DNA of 64,000 nucleotides. Source: Hippophae tibetana (lineage: Eukaryota > Streptophyta > Magnoliopsida > Rosales > Elaeagnaceae). Below are positions 1 through 14,745 of the stretch, piece by piece. The notes below the pieces were generated by a model that saw only the letters and a list, made by a program, of their open reading frames with translations, made no database searches and was not told where the DNA came from. Made by a program: the position numbers and the translations under genes. How positions within the stretch are numbered: the first letter of the stretch is position 1; every line of letters begins with the position of its first letter. Where the stretch lies: assembly GCA_037013495.1 (NCBI GenBank), contig CM072811.1, forward strand, positions 23,773,659-23,837,658. Direction: 5' to 3'.

Positions 1-5191
<5,191 letters not shown>

Positions 5192-5752
5192 TAATCTGAT
5201 CATATCAAGTCCATGTATAAACTCAGAGTTGTGCTTTTGGAAATGTATCATAACCCTGCCTTTTGTTTACTGGGTGGAGTTTTACCTTGCAACTTTTCAT
5301 GTTGGCTGTTCCTAGTGGAAGACTGTACGAGACAAGGAGTTTATCAAGACATCAAAATAATTAATAGGACAATTTAAGTTACAAGTGCGTGAACTTGAGA
5401 CTTCTTATAAGAATTTCTGATATGATCTGATCTTGCAAATTGTCCTTGTCGCTGTGTTTCTTTCATACAATTTCTACTATAAGTATGTACTCTTATTAAT
5501 TATGGTGTTACGTCATAAAATAATTTTAAAAATTAAGAAAATATTCCATTTTCAAATAAATTTTGAGTCACACCATAATTATATTAAATGCAAACGCAGC
5601 CTTTCTCCTATTTGATCCAAGTTTTTTATTTCTCCTTCTAAAATTAGTGTAGTACTGAGTCTTCTGACGTATTACGTGTAATTCTAGAATGCAAGTGTTG
5701 CTACATTTTGATCCGTTGAATTATCCAATTGGCAATTTGTAACACAGCTCAT
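5192..5752. other. 3' UTR and downstream flank of the CK2 alpha gene
   Basis: Follows the CK2 alpha stop codon and runs up to the left LTR of the chromovirus. No other gene or RNA was recognised. The 3' end of the transcript is not defined; an AATAAA occurs near 5556. The four bases TCAT at 5749-5752 are repeated after the right LTR (11702-11705), marking the insertion point of the element. Confidence 0.5.
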
Positions 5753-6379
5753 TGTCACGACCTTATTTTTCAAGTAGCGATCGTGCGGCACTTAGCACTG
5801 TCCGTTGCACTAAGCCTGCCTTTGAAACCGAATGAAACTCCAAAGAGAATAGAGAGAGAGTTTGCAAAGAATGCTTTGTATTGCTCTAGAGAGAGATTAT
5901 CTTACAATTTCCCAAGGATGAATGCAAATGAAGACCAAGTGGTCTATTTATAGTGTGGCTTCTAAACTTAAGAGTATGCCACAACTTTCTAGAGTATTCC
6001 TAGTCTAGAATGTACAAGAGAATTCTAGAACTATGTACAATATGCCACAAGGGTCTAGGACCTTCTAGCCAACTCTAGAATCTTCTAGGTTTGTCTAGTT
6101 CCTTCATGCGCCTTCCGGGATGTTTCGCAAGCTTCCAGCAACTTCTACATCCTTCCCGAACCATCCGGCACGTTCTAGAACATTCCAGCCCATTCTAGCA
6201 CTATCCAGCGTGCTCTGGAACATTCTAGGGTCTTCTAGCTTGAGTTGAGTCTATCCAACTCTAGCTCTTTCTAGACATCTCTAGGCAACTCTAGAACTTT
6301 CCTTGTAGGATAGTCTAGATCCCTTAGGCAACCACCATTTCTTTTGGATTTTTCGGGACATTCGGAGCGGGACGTGACA
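5753..6379 (-). repeat. 3' LTR of the chromovirus (left copy)
   Basis: 627 bp with TG...CA ends inside the inverted motif TGTCAC/GTGACA. On the element's strand, U3 runs from 6379 down to a TATA box, CTATAAATAG, at about 5944-5953; R and U5 fill the rest. It differs from the right LTR at two spots I could see: GTTTCGC here (~6122-6128) against GTTCCGC, and GAGTCTATCC (~6247-6256) against GAGTCCATCC. Both are C/T transitions. Confidence 0.97.
6013..6301. promoter_or_regulatory. Cluster of heat-shock-element-like modules in LTR U3 (left copy)
   Basis: U3 is filled with TTCTAGAA-type words. Heat-shock elements are alternating nGAAn/nTTCn pentamers. A perfect three-unit match is TTC-ta-GAA-ca-TTC at 6173-6185. 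Near or shorter matches are GAG-aa-TTC-ta-GAA at 6018-6030, CTC-ta-GAA-tc-TTC at 6073-6085, CTC-tg-GAA-ca-TTC at 6213-6225 and GAA-ct-TTC at 6294-6301. The spacing is seen directly; heat-factor binding is inference. Confidence 0.6.
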
Positions 6380-6390
6380 CCCTCCCCCAC
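6380..6390 (-). other. Polypurine tract of the chromovirus
   Basis: On the minus strand the sequence just before the 3' LTR reads GTGGGGGAGGG, directly abutting TGTCAC. This is the expected position and composition of the plus-strand primer. The gag-pol stop codon lies immediately upstream, so coding sequence and tract touch. Confidence 0.85.
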
Positions 6391-9300
6391 TCAAGTTCGC
6401 GACGCCCTCGTCGCGCCTTCAAGCTTGAACCTTTCTATGTCATCTTTGAATTGCCACAAAGAGTCCTCAGGTTCCCAGCTTGCTTCTACATCCGGAGCGT
6501 CCTTCCATTTGACCAAGTATTCCCGATAACTTGGTACACCTCTACGCCGGATCACGCGATCCGCCAAGATTGAGTCCACTTCCTTGTCAAAGGAGGTTAC
6601 CACTACGGTAGGCGCCCTTTTGGATTCACCTCGACTCATGTCTTCCTTGTCTCCATGATAAGGTTTTAGCATGCTTACATGGAAGACCGGATAAATTTTG
6701 AGCTTTGGAGGTAGTTGCAGCTTGTACGACACCTTACCAACTTTCTTGAGGACTGGAAATGGTCCCTCATATTTCCGCACCAACCCCTTATGAACCTTTC
6801 GTAAGGACTTGAATTGTTGGGGCAACAATTTGACAAGGACCAAATCGCCTTCTTGAAATTCCACCAACCTCCGTTTCTTGTCAGCCCACTTCTTCATCTT
6901 CTTAGATGCCTTATTCAAATAGGCTCGGGCCAACTCAGCTTGTTCATGCCATGCCTTGGCAAATTTAAAGACAGCAGGGCTCTTCCCTTCATAACTCGTA
7001 GCCAAGGCATGGGGAGTCATGGGTTGCTGCCCCATGACGATCTCGAAGGGACTTTTAGCGGTAGACTCGCTCCGTTGTAAGTTGTAAGAGAATTGGGCTA
7101 CATCCAACAGCTTCGCCCAATCCCGCTGATTAGCACTCACAAAGTGCCTGAGATATAACTCCAGCAACGCGTTGGCACGCTCCGTTTGTCCGTCACTTTG
7201 TGGGTGAAAGCTTGTGGAGAAATTCAAGTCTGATCCCAATAGCTTGAATAGTTCCGTCCAAAATTTCCCCGTGAATCGTGGGTCTCGGTCACTCACGATA
7301 TTGGAAGGAATTCCCCAATGCTTCACAACATTTTTGAGGAACAAACGTGCCGTTTCATCTGCCGTGCAGTCCGTTGAGGCAGGTATGAATGTTGCGTATT
7401 TGCTGAAGCGGTCGATCACGACAATAATGCTGCCAAAGCCCTCTGATTTTGGCAGACAAGTGATGAAATCCATAGAGATACTTTCCCATGGTCTCTCTGG
7501 AATAGGCAGCGGCTCTAGCAAACCTCCGGGTGCATGCTGCTCTATCTTGTCCTGTTGGCACACAAGACAAGTTCTTACATATGCTTCAACATCATCCCGA
7601 AGTTGAGGCCAATAGTAGATAGACTTGATCAAAGCAAGGGTGCGCCTCATTCCTGGGTGTCCAGCCCACAACGAATCATGGCACTCCTTAATAAGCTCTT
7701 TCCTTAAGCTCCCCCATTTTGGCACAAAGATTCGATTCTGCTTGGCATAGAGTAGTCCATCACTCAGCCAAAATCGTCTCGTTTTTCCTTCCTTGACGAG
7801 GGCAAGGAGGTTTTGAGCAAGGGCATCATGCTCCAACCCTTCTTTGATCCTTTCCAATAGAGGACTGTTTGGCCTACTCAAGGCTGCTAATTCCGCCTTC
7901 CGGCTCAACGCATCAGCCACCACATTAGCCTTACCGGGTTTGTACTTCAGCCTATAATCAAATTCTGCCAAGAAGTCTTGCCATCGAGCTTGCTTGGGAC
8001 TCAACTTCTTTTGAGTCTGGAAGTAGCTTGTGGCTACATTGTCCGTCATGATAACAAAATGAGAACCCAACAAGTAGTGTCGCCACACCCTTAGGCAATG
8101 AATAATAGCTGTCATTTCCTTTTCTTGCACAGTGTAGCGGCGTTCAGTGTCATTGAGTTTTCGGCTCTCATAGGCTATCGGACGCCCATCTTGCATCAAA
8201 ACTCCACCACTGGCAAAGTCTGAGGCATCAGTGTGCAGCTCGTATGTCTTGGAGGGGTCTGGAAGACAAAGTACCGGTTCTTCACTAATGACCTTCTTCA
8301 AGTCTTCAAATGAGGTTTGGCATTCGCTTGTCCATTCCCAAGACTTGTTTTTCTTAAGCAGATCGGTTAATGGGGCTGCTCTCGCTGAGTAGGACTTGAT
8401 GAACCTTCGGTAGTAGTTCACAAGTCCGAGGAAAGATCTTAACTCGGGAACCTTGGCAGGAGGTTCCCATTCTTGGATGGCTTTCACCTTAGCTCCATCC
8501 ATCATCAGTTTCCCATCCTTTATCTTGTGCCCTAAGAACATCACCTCATCTTGGGCAAAGGAACATTTCTCCTTCTTGACATATAGCTCATTTTCCCTCA
8601 GGACCTCGAACACCTTCTTCAAATGCTCTAGATGTTCTTCCAAAGTCCGGCTATATATCACGATATCATCAAGATATACTACCACGAACCGATCGAGGTA
8701 GGGATGGAAAATCTTGTTCATCAAAGTGCAGAAGGTGGCTGGTGCATTTGTGAGACCAAATGGCATGACAAGGAACTCATAGGCACCATACCTGGTTACA
8801 CATGTGGTCTTGGGCTCATCTCCCTTGGCTATGCGTACCTAGTAGTATCCCGATCGCAAGTCCAATTTTGTGAAGTATCTAGCATTCCCCAATTGATCGA
8901 ACAAATCAGCAATAAGTGGGATAGGATACTTGTTCTTGACTGTGATCTTATTTAGAGCCCTATAGTCAATGCACATCCGCAGCGAGCCATCCTTCTTCTT
9001 TTGAAAGAGCACCGGGGCACCAAATGGGGCTTTTGACGGCCTTATGAAGCCAGCATCCAGCAATTCATCGAGTTGCTTCCGCAGTTCTGCCAACTCTGAG
9101 TTCGCCATTCGATAAGGGCTCATTGCTGGTGGCCTAGTGCCAGGTTCCAACTCTATTTCATGGTCTACCTCCCTCCTTGGAGGTAACCGTTTGGGTAATG
9201 CCTCCGGCATCACATCTTGGAACTTATCTAGGACAACTTGCACTTCCGTTGGCAAGTTTGGCTTTGGTGACGCTTCTTCATCATCGTATTCCTTTAGGAT

Positions 9301-11031
9301 GGCCAAATAACTCTCTTCATCCCTCTTCAATCCTTTCTTGAATTGAAGTGCCGAGAGAGCTTGGGTAGTAGGTTTAGTGGTCCTTTCCGTCGGTACCACA
9401 CACGCCTTCGCACCATCCATGATGCACATAGAGTTTGAGCAGGGCACCAAGAAAGCTCTTACCTGGTCCAAAAACTCCATGCCGAATACAACCGAGAAGT
9501 CATCCATAGGCGCCACTGATAAGTCCACTTGGCCAGTCCAAGCACCGAGACTGACCTTAACTCCTCGAGCGACTCCATGTAATGGCAGTGCTGCTGAGTT
9601 AACTGCTTTGAGAGATCCCCCTCCATTAACAACCTTTAGGCCAAGTCGCTTTGCTTCCTCCACTGAAACAAAGTTGTGAGATGCACCGGTGTCGACCAAA
9701 GCCTTGGCGACCTTCCCGTTGATGGCTGCATCTACATACATCAAGCCCTTTGGGGTCTTTGGGGCGCTCTGCAATGCACCAAGTAGGCGCAAAGAACCCA
9801 TCTTTGCACCATCGTCCGACTCACCTCCATCTTGGTCATGTGTGGAGGCAACTAAGGCACTCAAGGCCTTCCTCTTCGGACATTCACGTGCCCAGTGCGG
9901 TCCGTCGCATATGAAGCACGTTACCCGGGGCTTCGAGGCATTCCGATCCTCCTTCTCCTTCCCCTTATCTCGTGGCTTGAATGAGGAGTTGTCTTTATGG
10001 TTTTTAGAACCCTGACTTTTGTTGTGGCCTCCCCCACTCTTTACTCCAACAAACTTTTTATCCGTAGCTTTGGAGCTATCTTTGTTTGTAGAGTAATCAA
10101 TAAAGCTTTCTGCAGTTGCGATGGCCGAAGATAAGTCTTGGACACCACGTCGCTTGAGCTCCAAATTAGCCCATGATTGGAGACCGTCCATGAACAAGAA
10201 TAGGGCATCCTTGTCCGATGTGTCGGGGACTTCTAGCAGCAAGGTTGTGAACTCCTTCACATAATCCCTTATGCTACCCGTTTGCTTCAATCGTCGCAAA
10301 CGACCTCTTGCCTCCTCTTCAGCATTAACGGGGAAGAACTGCATTTTGAACTCCCTTTTGAAGTCATCAAAGGTATCAATTGTGCAAACTCCTCGTTGCA
10401 CATCTCCATGCCTCCGTCTCCACCACAACATCGCAGTGTCGGATAAATACATGACAGCAGTTCGGATCTTGCTGGCATGGTCCGTTATGCCAGTAGCCTC
10501 AAAGTATTGATCTAACCCCCATAGGAAGTTCTCAACTTCCCTAGCATTCCTAACACCGTTGAAGGTCTTAGGCTTGGGAACGTCCACCCTCTTAGCCTCA
10601 ATGACGGTGGTTGCACTAGTTCCCGCGGCCATAGCCCGCTTACATAGAGCTAGATCACCACCCATATCCTCCATTCTATGCAATACATTAGTAAGTTCTC
10701 TTTGGACAAGATCCCTTACCTTGACAAGTTCTGCCTTTAGCCCATCAATCTCTTGCCTTAGTCCACCATCTAGCTCGTTGAGTGACATCTTAACCGCTGC
10801 ATGGATTTCCACATCCTCGGCCTCCAAGCCATTGCAACGCTCCTCTAAGTTGTCCACCCGATCGAACAGCTCCCCTAAGCTGTCCTGCGCACTTCCCACT
10901 CGTGCTTCCAAGCTAGAAAGCAAGTCTTTAGACTTGGCTCGAGATTCCTTTGGGACTTTCCGAGCTTCCTCACGGCCACGTTCCATTGGTGGAACGTCCA
11001 TGTTTGGTGTAGCCGGGGCAGTGTTCTTCAT
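6391..11031 (-). pseudogene. Chromovirus gag-pol polyprotein with one in-frame TAG
   Basis: One frame of 1,546 codons from ATG 11031, broken only by TAG at 8841-8839 (codon ~731). A longer reading from position 11073 would need a TTG start inside the primer binding site, so I use the first ATG. Order seen: coiled gag N-terminus, retrotransposon gag domain, CCHC-like knuckle [13 protein letters not shown] (~370-383, one residue shorter than the canonical spacing), protease DTGASHNF (~446), reverse transcriptase with YRALN (~690) and YLDD (~785), RNase H, integrase HHCC (HPGMRRT...CLVCQQDK), DDE core ending in [12 protein letters not shown], and a C-terminal chromodomain ([11 protein letters not shown]...ASWEPED). 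Chromodomains steer integration toward certain chromatin marks. The TAG replaces the residue after LRSGYY, normally Gln, so the copy is probably inactive unless read through. No frameshift was seen. Confidence 0.93.
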
Positions 11032-11060
11032 TTTTGCCAAAGATAGAGATACTTTAACCC

Positions 11061-11072
11061 GCTCTGATACCA
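11061..11072 (-). other. Primer binding site for initiator-Met tRNA
   Basis: On the minus strand, two bases inside the 5' LTR, the sequence reads TGGTATCAGAGC. This is complementary to the 3' end of plant initiator-Met tRNA, the usual primer of Ty3 chromoviruses, and it fixes the 5' LTR as the right-hand copy. Confidence 0.93.
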
Positions 11073-11074
11073 AC

Positions 11075-11701
11075 TGTCACGACCTTATTTTTCAAGTAGC
11101 GATCGTGCGGCACTTAGCACTGTCCGTTGCACTAAGCCTGCCTTTGAAACCGAATGAAACTCCAAAGAGAATAGAGAGAGAGTTTGCAAAGAATGCTTTG
11201 TATTGCTCTAGAGAGAGATTATCTTACAATTTCCCAAGGATGAATGCAAATGAAGACCAAGTGGTCTATTTATAGTGTGGCTTCTAAACTTAAGAGTATG
11301 CCACAACTTTCTAGAGTATTCCTAGTCTAGAATGTACAAGAGAATTCTAGAACTATGTACAATATGCCACAAGGGTCTAGGACCTTCTAGCCAACTCTAG
11401 AATCTTCTAGGTTTGTCTAGTTCCTTCATGCGCCTTCCGGGATGTTCCGCAAGCTTCCAGCAACTTCTACATCCTTCCCGAACCATCCGGCACGTTCTAG
11501 AACATTCCAGCCCATTCTAGCACTATCCAGCGTGCTCTGGAACATTCTAGGGTCTTCTAGCTTGAGTTGAGTCCATCCAACTCTAGCTCTTTCTAGACAT
11601 CTCTAGGCAACTCTAGAACTTTCCTTGTAGGATAGTCTAGATCCCTTAGGCAACCACCATTTCTTTTGGATTTTTCGGGACATTCGGAGCGGGACGTGAC
11701 A
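11075..11701 (-). repeat. 5' LTR of the chromovirus (right copy)
   Basis: 627 bp with the same TGTCAC/GTGACA ends as the left LTR. It carries the promoter: the TATA-like CTATAAATAG on the minus strand lies at about 11266-11275, with the HSE-like cluster upstream at about 11335-11623, including TTC-ta-GAA-ca-TTC at 11495-11507. It is followed on the plus strand by TCAT (11702-11705), matching the base run before the left LTR. Confidence 0.97.
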
Positions 11702-12235
11702 TCATGCTCAAGCTCATACAAGATGCTTCTGTTTAGGCTTTTTGATAGTAGCAAATCACACCCTAGGTAATCACATGATTCACATCAATAGGCATTCACA
11801 AGTTGAATTCATTTACAGACATGCAATATCCTAGTTTTTTTTTTCGAAGGCTTTTTCGTCAGACGCTCTTTAATGGCCGATATTCTACATAAGTTTTTGT
11901 CCTGATAAATATTTGTTTTAATATTCCTATCAAATAATCTTAATGATACCAAGTATTTATCATGATTGAGGTGTTTCTTGTACTTCCATTCAATATAAAT
12001 ATCCTAACCCTATTTCGAAGATGGCTACCAAAGAAGCAGGACTGATAAGTGGTCTCATCTCATGAAAAACCATTTTAGGTGTCAATTTGATAAGGGAATG
12101 CATGTATGAGCGAGAAACTTTCAACTTTTATCTCAAAAAGATTACTACTTTGTACCTTATACCTATTGATTTCACGGGTTTCTATTGAAATTTTATGTTG
12201 TCTTGGTTGTTTGCTAAACTACCTCATCTATTAAG
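11702..12235. other. Intergenic DNA between chromovirus and hAT-like element
   Basis: 534 bases of ordinary AT-rich sequence. I see no open frame with family resemblance, no RNA gene and no strong repeat. It probably continues the pre-insertion flank of the CK2 alpha gene that now ends at 5752. Confidence 0.4.
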
Positions 12236-13370
12236 CAGGGTGAGCATCGGTTCGAAACCACAAGATTTAGGTCAATCCGAATCCGATCCGATCCGCTGTA
12301 CATTCCAATCTAAACAAATTTGAAACCACTAATTTTAAGTCAATCTGAATCCGATCTGAAAATTATTCAATCTAAAAATTATTCAATCTAAATCCACTTT
12401 AAATGTCAATCTGAATCCAATCCATTGTACATGTCAATCCGAACAGATCTGAATCCACCAATTTTAAATCAATCTGAATCTGATCCAATCCGAAAATTAT
12501 TCAATCTGAATCCACTTTAAATTCCAATCCGATCGATAGGGTCAAAATTTTAATTTAAATCTATTAAAAAATTACATAAATAAGCAAATTATGAAATATT
12601 AATCTTATCCGAACCACTATAAATGTCAATCCGAATAAATCCAAATATGATATAATTTCAACATATAAAATAAAAAATTACATAAAATAAAAAAATCTAA
12701 AATAAAAATATTTTTCATACAAATTAAAAAATAGACAACATGATTAAAAATAACTCAACAAAAATAATCAAAAAAAAAATTCAACATCAATTACATAATT
12801 TAACTACAAAAAATTAAATATCAATTACATAAATTAAATTTACTCTCTAAAAATTAATAATAACGGTAGCAACAGCAGCAGTGAGCAGCAACAACGGCAG
12901 CGAGCAGGGAGCATCAGCGACAACGAGCAGCAGTAGCAATGACAGCGAGCAGGGAGCAACAGTAGCGGTAGCGAGCAGAGAAGTAGAGAAGTAAAGAAGC
13001 AGAGAAGCATGAGCAGCAGCGAAGTAAAGAATCACAAGCAGCAGCAGCAGAGAAGCAGAGAGTATCAGCAACAGAGAAGCATATAAGCCTTCAAGTCTGA
13101 AACTAGCAATGGAGGAAAGTAGGGAGAGGTTAGGTTAGGTTAGAATAATAATTAGGTTTATTAATTATTATATATATATTTAAATAATATATTAAATATA
13201 TTAGATCAGATCGGATTATACGGATTTAAATATTTCTAATTCGAATCTAAGCGGATTGATAAAATCCAATCCAAATCCGATCCGACTTCGGATCGAAACC
13301 ACTCATTTTTATGGGATTTTATAGAATTTTTTGGATTAATTGGATTGATCGGATATTTTGCTCATCCCTA
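12236..13370. mobile_element. Non-autonomous hAT-like DNA transposon, 1,135 bp
   Basis: Flanked by a perfect 8-bp duplication CTATTAAG (12228-12235 and 13371-13378), the hallmark length of hAT elements. Left end CAGGGTGAGCA; right end, reverse-complemented, TAGGGATGAGCA, an imperfect terminal inverted repeat. Subterminal regions hold many short repeats of the kind AATCCGAATCCGATCC on the left (12270-12540, 12610-12640) and the inverse on the right (13200-13340). There is no transposase, so it must be mobilised in trans. An A/G/C-rich CAG/AGC array lies in the middle. Confidence 0.88.
12855..13085. repeat. Imperfect CAG/AGC trinucleotide-rich array inside the hAT-like element
   Basis: About 230 bases dominated by AGCAGC, AACAGCAG, GAGCAG and GAAGCAGAG words, in an element that is otherwise AT-rich. 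On the minus strand it reads as a Leu/Ala/Ser-rich frame, which is a by-product of the repeat and not a protein. It is probably a captured or expanded microsatellite. Confidence 0.7.
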
Positions 13371-13560
13371 CTATTAAGGACTAATTTTTTATTAATCGAT
13401 AATAGTTCTTTTATTATTATTATTATTAAAAAATTAAACTTGAAACTTTTTTGTTATTTCCATGTATTCTAGCTATATTTTATTTGTTTTTGTTTTTGTT
13501 TTTTGCTATTCTATTATTTTATTATTAAAAATGTAACAATGCTAAACAAATTTTACAAAA
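13371..13560. other. AT-rich spacer between two mobile elements
   Basis: Starts with the right target duplication CTATTAAG of the hAT-like element, followed by a (TTA)n stretch near 13414-13428 and T-rich runs. No gene seen. Confidence 0.4.
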
Positions 13561-14745
13561 TGTTTAAAACATTTTCTTTCATATTTTCATTACAATTTTA
13601 TAGCTATATATAAGGAGATTTACTCCTTAAATTACTTTTTGAATTAAAAATTTCTTGAATTACTCCTTGAATTAAAAATTTCTTGAATTACTCCTTGAAT
13701 TAAAGATTCTTTGTTTTACTCCTTGAATTAAAGATTCTTTGTTTTACTCCTTGAATTAAGGATGATAACTTCTTGATTTACTCATTGAATTAAGAAGTTA
13801 ACACTCCTTAATTTTATCTCCAATACTCTCACTTAAGTTGGATCCATAAGGTTTATGGATCTAAGTTTGCACAGAAGTCATTGAAACTGATGAGAAGCCA
13901 AGGCAGCAAAGGTAAACTAACAAAAATGCTGATTACGATAGCAAAAAAAGTTATTGTTGTCGATGTGGGACCTTTCCTTTTACCAAAATACTTTCCCTCT
14001 AAATCTGGCAGGTAGGAGCAATAAGAGAGATTTAATCCATCATCGCCAAGAGCTTGGTTTCAATGTGGGACATTTTCTTTTACCACAAACTCATCCATAT
14101 CAAGTAGGTAAAAACTGTAGAAGAGATTTAATCCATCATCGCCAAGAGCTTGGTTTTGATGTGGGATCTTTCCTTTTACCACAATACTCCCCCTCTACAT
14201 CAGGTAGGTAGAAACTGCATTAGAGATTTAATCTATCATCACCAAGAGCTTGGTTTCAATGTAGGACCCTTCCTTTTACCACAATATTTCCCCTTCACAT
14301 TAGGCAAGTAGGAGCTGTAATAGAGATTTAATCCATCATCACTAAGAAATTTGGTTTGAAAAAAAAATAGAATAAGAAATCGCTTTGATAGAGTGCCAAA
14401 TGCACTTTGGGTAGAGGAATAACAATTTTTTCACGAAGATCGACTTACTTTGATACCATGTTGAAAATTAGTTTTGAAAATGCCAAGGTCAAAGGTAAGG
14501 CCTAAAGGCCTTTCTAAATAAACAAGTTCTTTCAAAGTTGTATTATTGCTTTCATATTTTCATTACAATTCTATAATTATATATAAAGAGATCTACTACT
14601 TAAATTACTCCTTAAATTAAAGATGATAACTCCTTGATTTATTCCTTAATTTACTCGTTGAATTAAGGTTCTTGATTTACTTTTTGAATTAAGAAATTAA
14701 CACTCTTTAAATCACTTATTAAATTACTCATTAATTTTATCTTCA
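13561..14745 (-). mobile_element. Candidate small non-autonomous LTR (TRIM-like) element
   Basis: Two direct repeats, 13561-13822 and 14459-14745, share the block CTTTCATATTTTCATTACAA, then TTATATATAAgGAGATcTAC and 'actccttgaattaa' words, and both end in TTTTATCT(C/T)CCA-like sequence. The right copy starts TGTTGAAAATTAG and is preceded by TTTGATACCA, whose complement TGGTATCA matches the start of the initiator-Met primer site, so the element would read on the minus strand. The internal ~640 bp has no coding domain, only a minisatellite. The left copy lacks ~80 bp near its start and no target duplication was found, so the boundaries are tentative. Confidence 0.5.
13962..14357. repeat. Four-copy minisatellite of ~96-100 bp
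   Basis: Units start at about 13962, 14062, 14158 and 14258. Each contains (G/A)ATGTGGGACCTTTCC, TTTTACCACAATACT, a pyrimidine-rich CCCTC stretch, GGTAGGTAGAA, GAGATTTAATCCATCATC and GCCAAGAGCTTGGTTT. The last unit is diverged. GATTTAATCCATCATCGCC is nearly invariant. It fills much of the space between the two LTR-like repeats. Confidence 0.85.

Larger units (their letters stand above)
5753..11701 (-). mobile_element. Young, near-complete Ty3/gypsy chromovirus LTR retrotransposon
   Basis: A complete 5.95-kb element read on the minus strand. It has two 627-bp LTRs beginning TGTCAC and ending GTGACA, a primer binding site matching initiator-Met tRNA, a polypurine tract, and one long gag-pol frame interrupted by a single TAG. 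Flanking TCAT at 5749-5752 and 11702-11705 is the visible target duplication; Ty3 elements usually make 5 bp and the fifth base differs. By eye the LTRs differ at two C/T positions only (about 0.3%), so insertion was recent. A chromodomain at the end of the integrase places it among chromoviruses. The clade (Galadriel- or Reina-like by its ~6-kb size) is a guess. Confidence 0.97.

Noticed and set aside
7214..7606. 130-codon plus-strand frame opposite the integrase
   Set aside because: Antisense shadow of the pol frame; the real coding strand shows conserved integrase motifs.
10559..11275. 238-codon plus-strand frame over the chromovirus gag and LTR
   Set aside because: It lies antisense to the clear gag frame and runs into the LTR; its Ser/Leu-rich sequence matches no family and mirrors gag codon bias.
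12847..13071. Leu/Ala-rich minus-strand frame
   Set aside because: Direct product of the CAG/AGC repeat inside the hAT-like element.
13954..14211. Frame with repeated HHRQELG segments
   Set aside because: Periodic only because it reads through the ~98-bp minisatellite; frame breaks between units.
13962..14357. Regularly spaced repeats considered as a CRISPR-like array
   Set aside because: Units are tandem and ~98 bp with no spacer/repeat alternation; the locus is eukaryotic.
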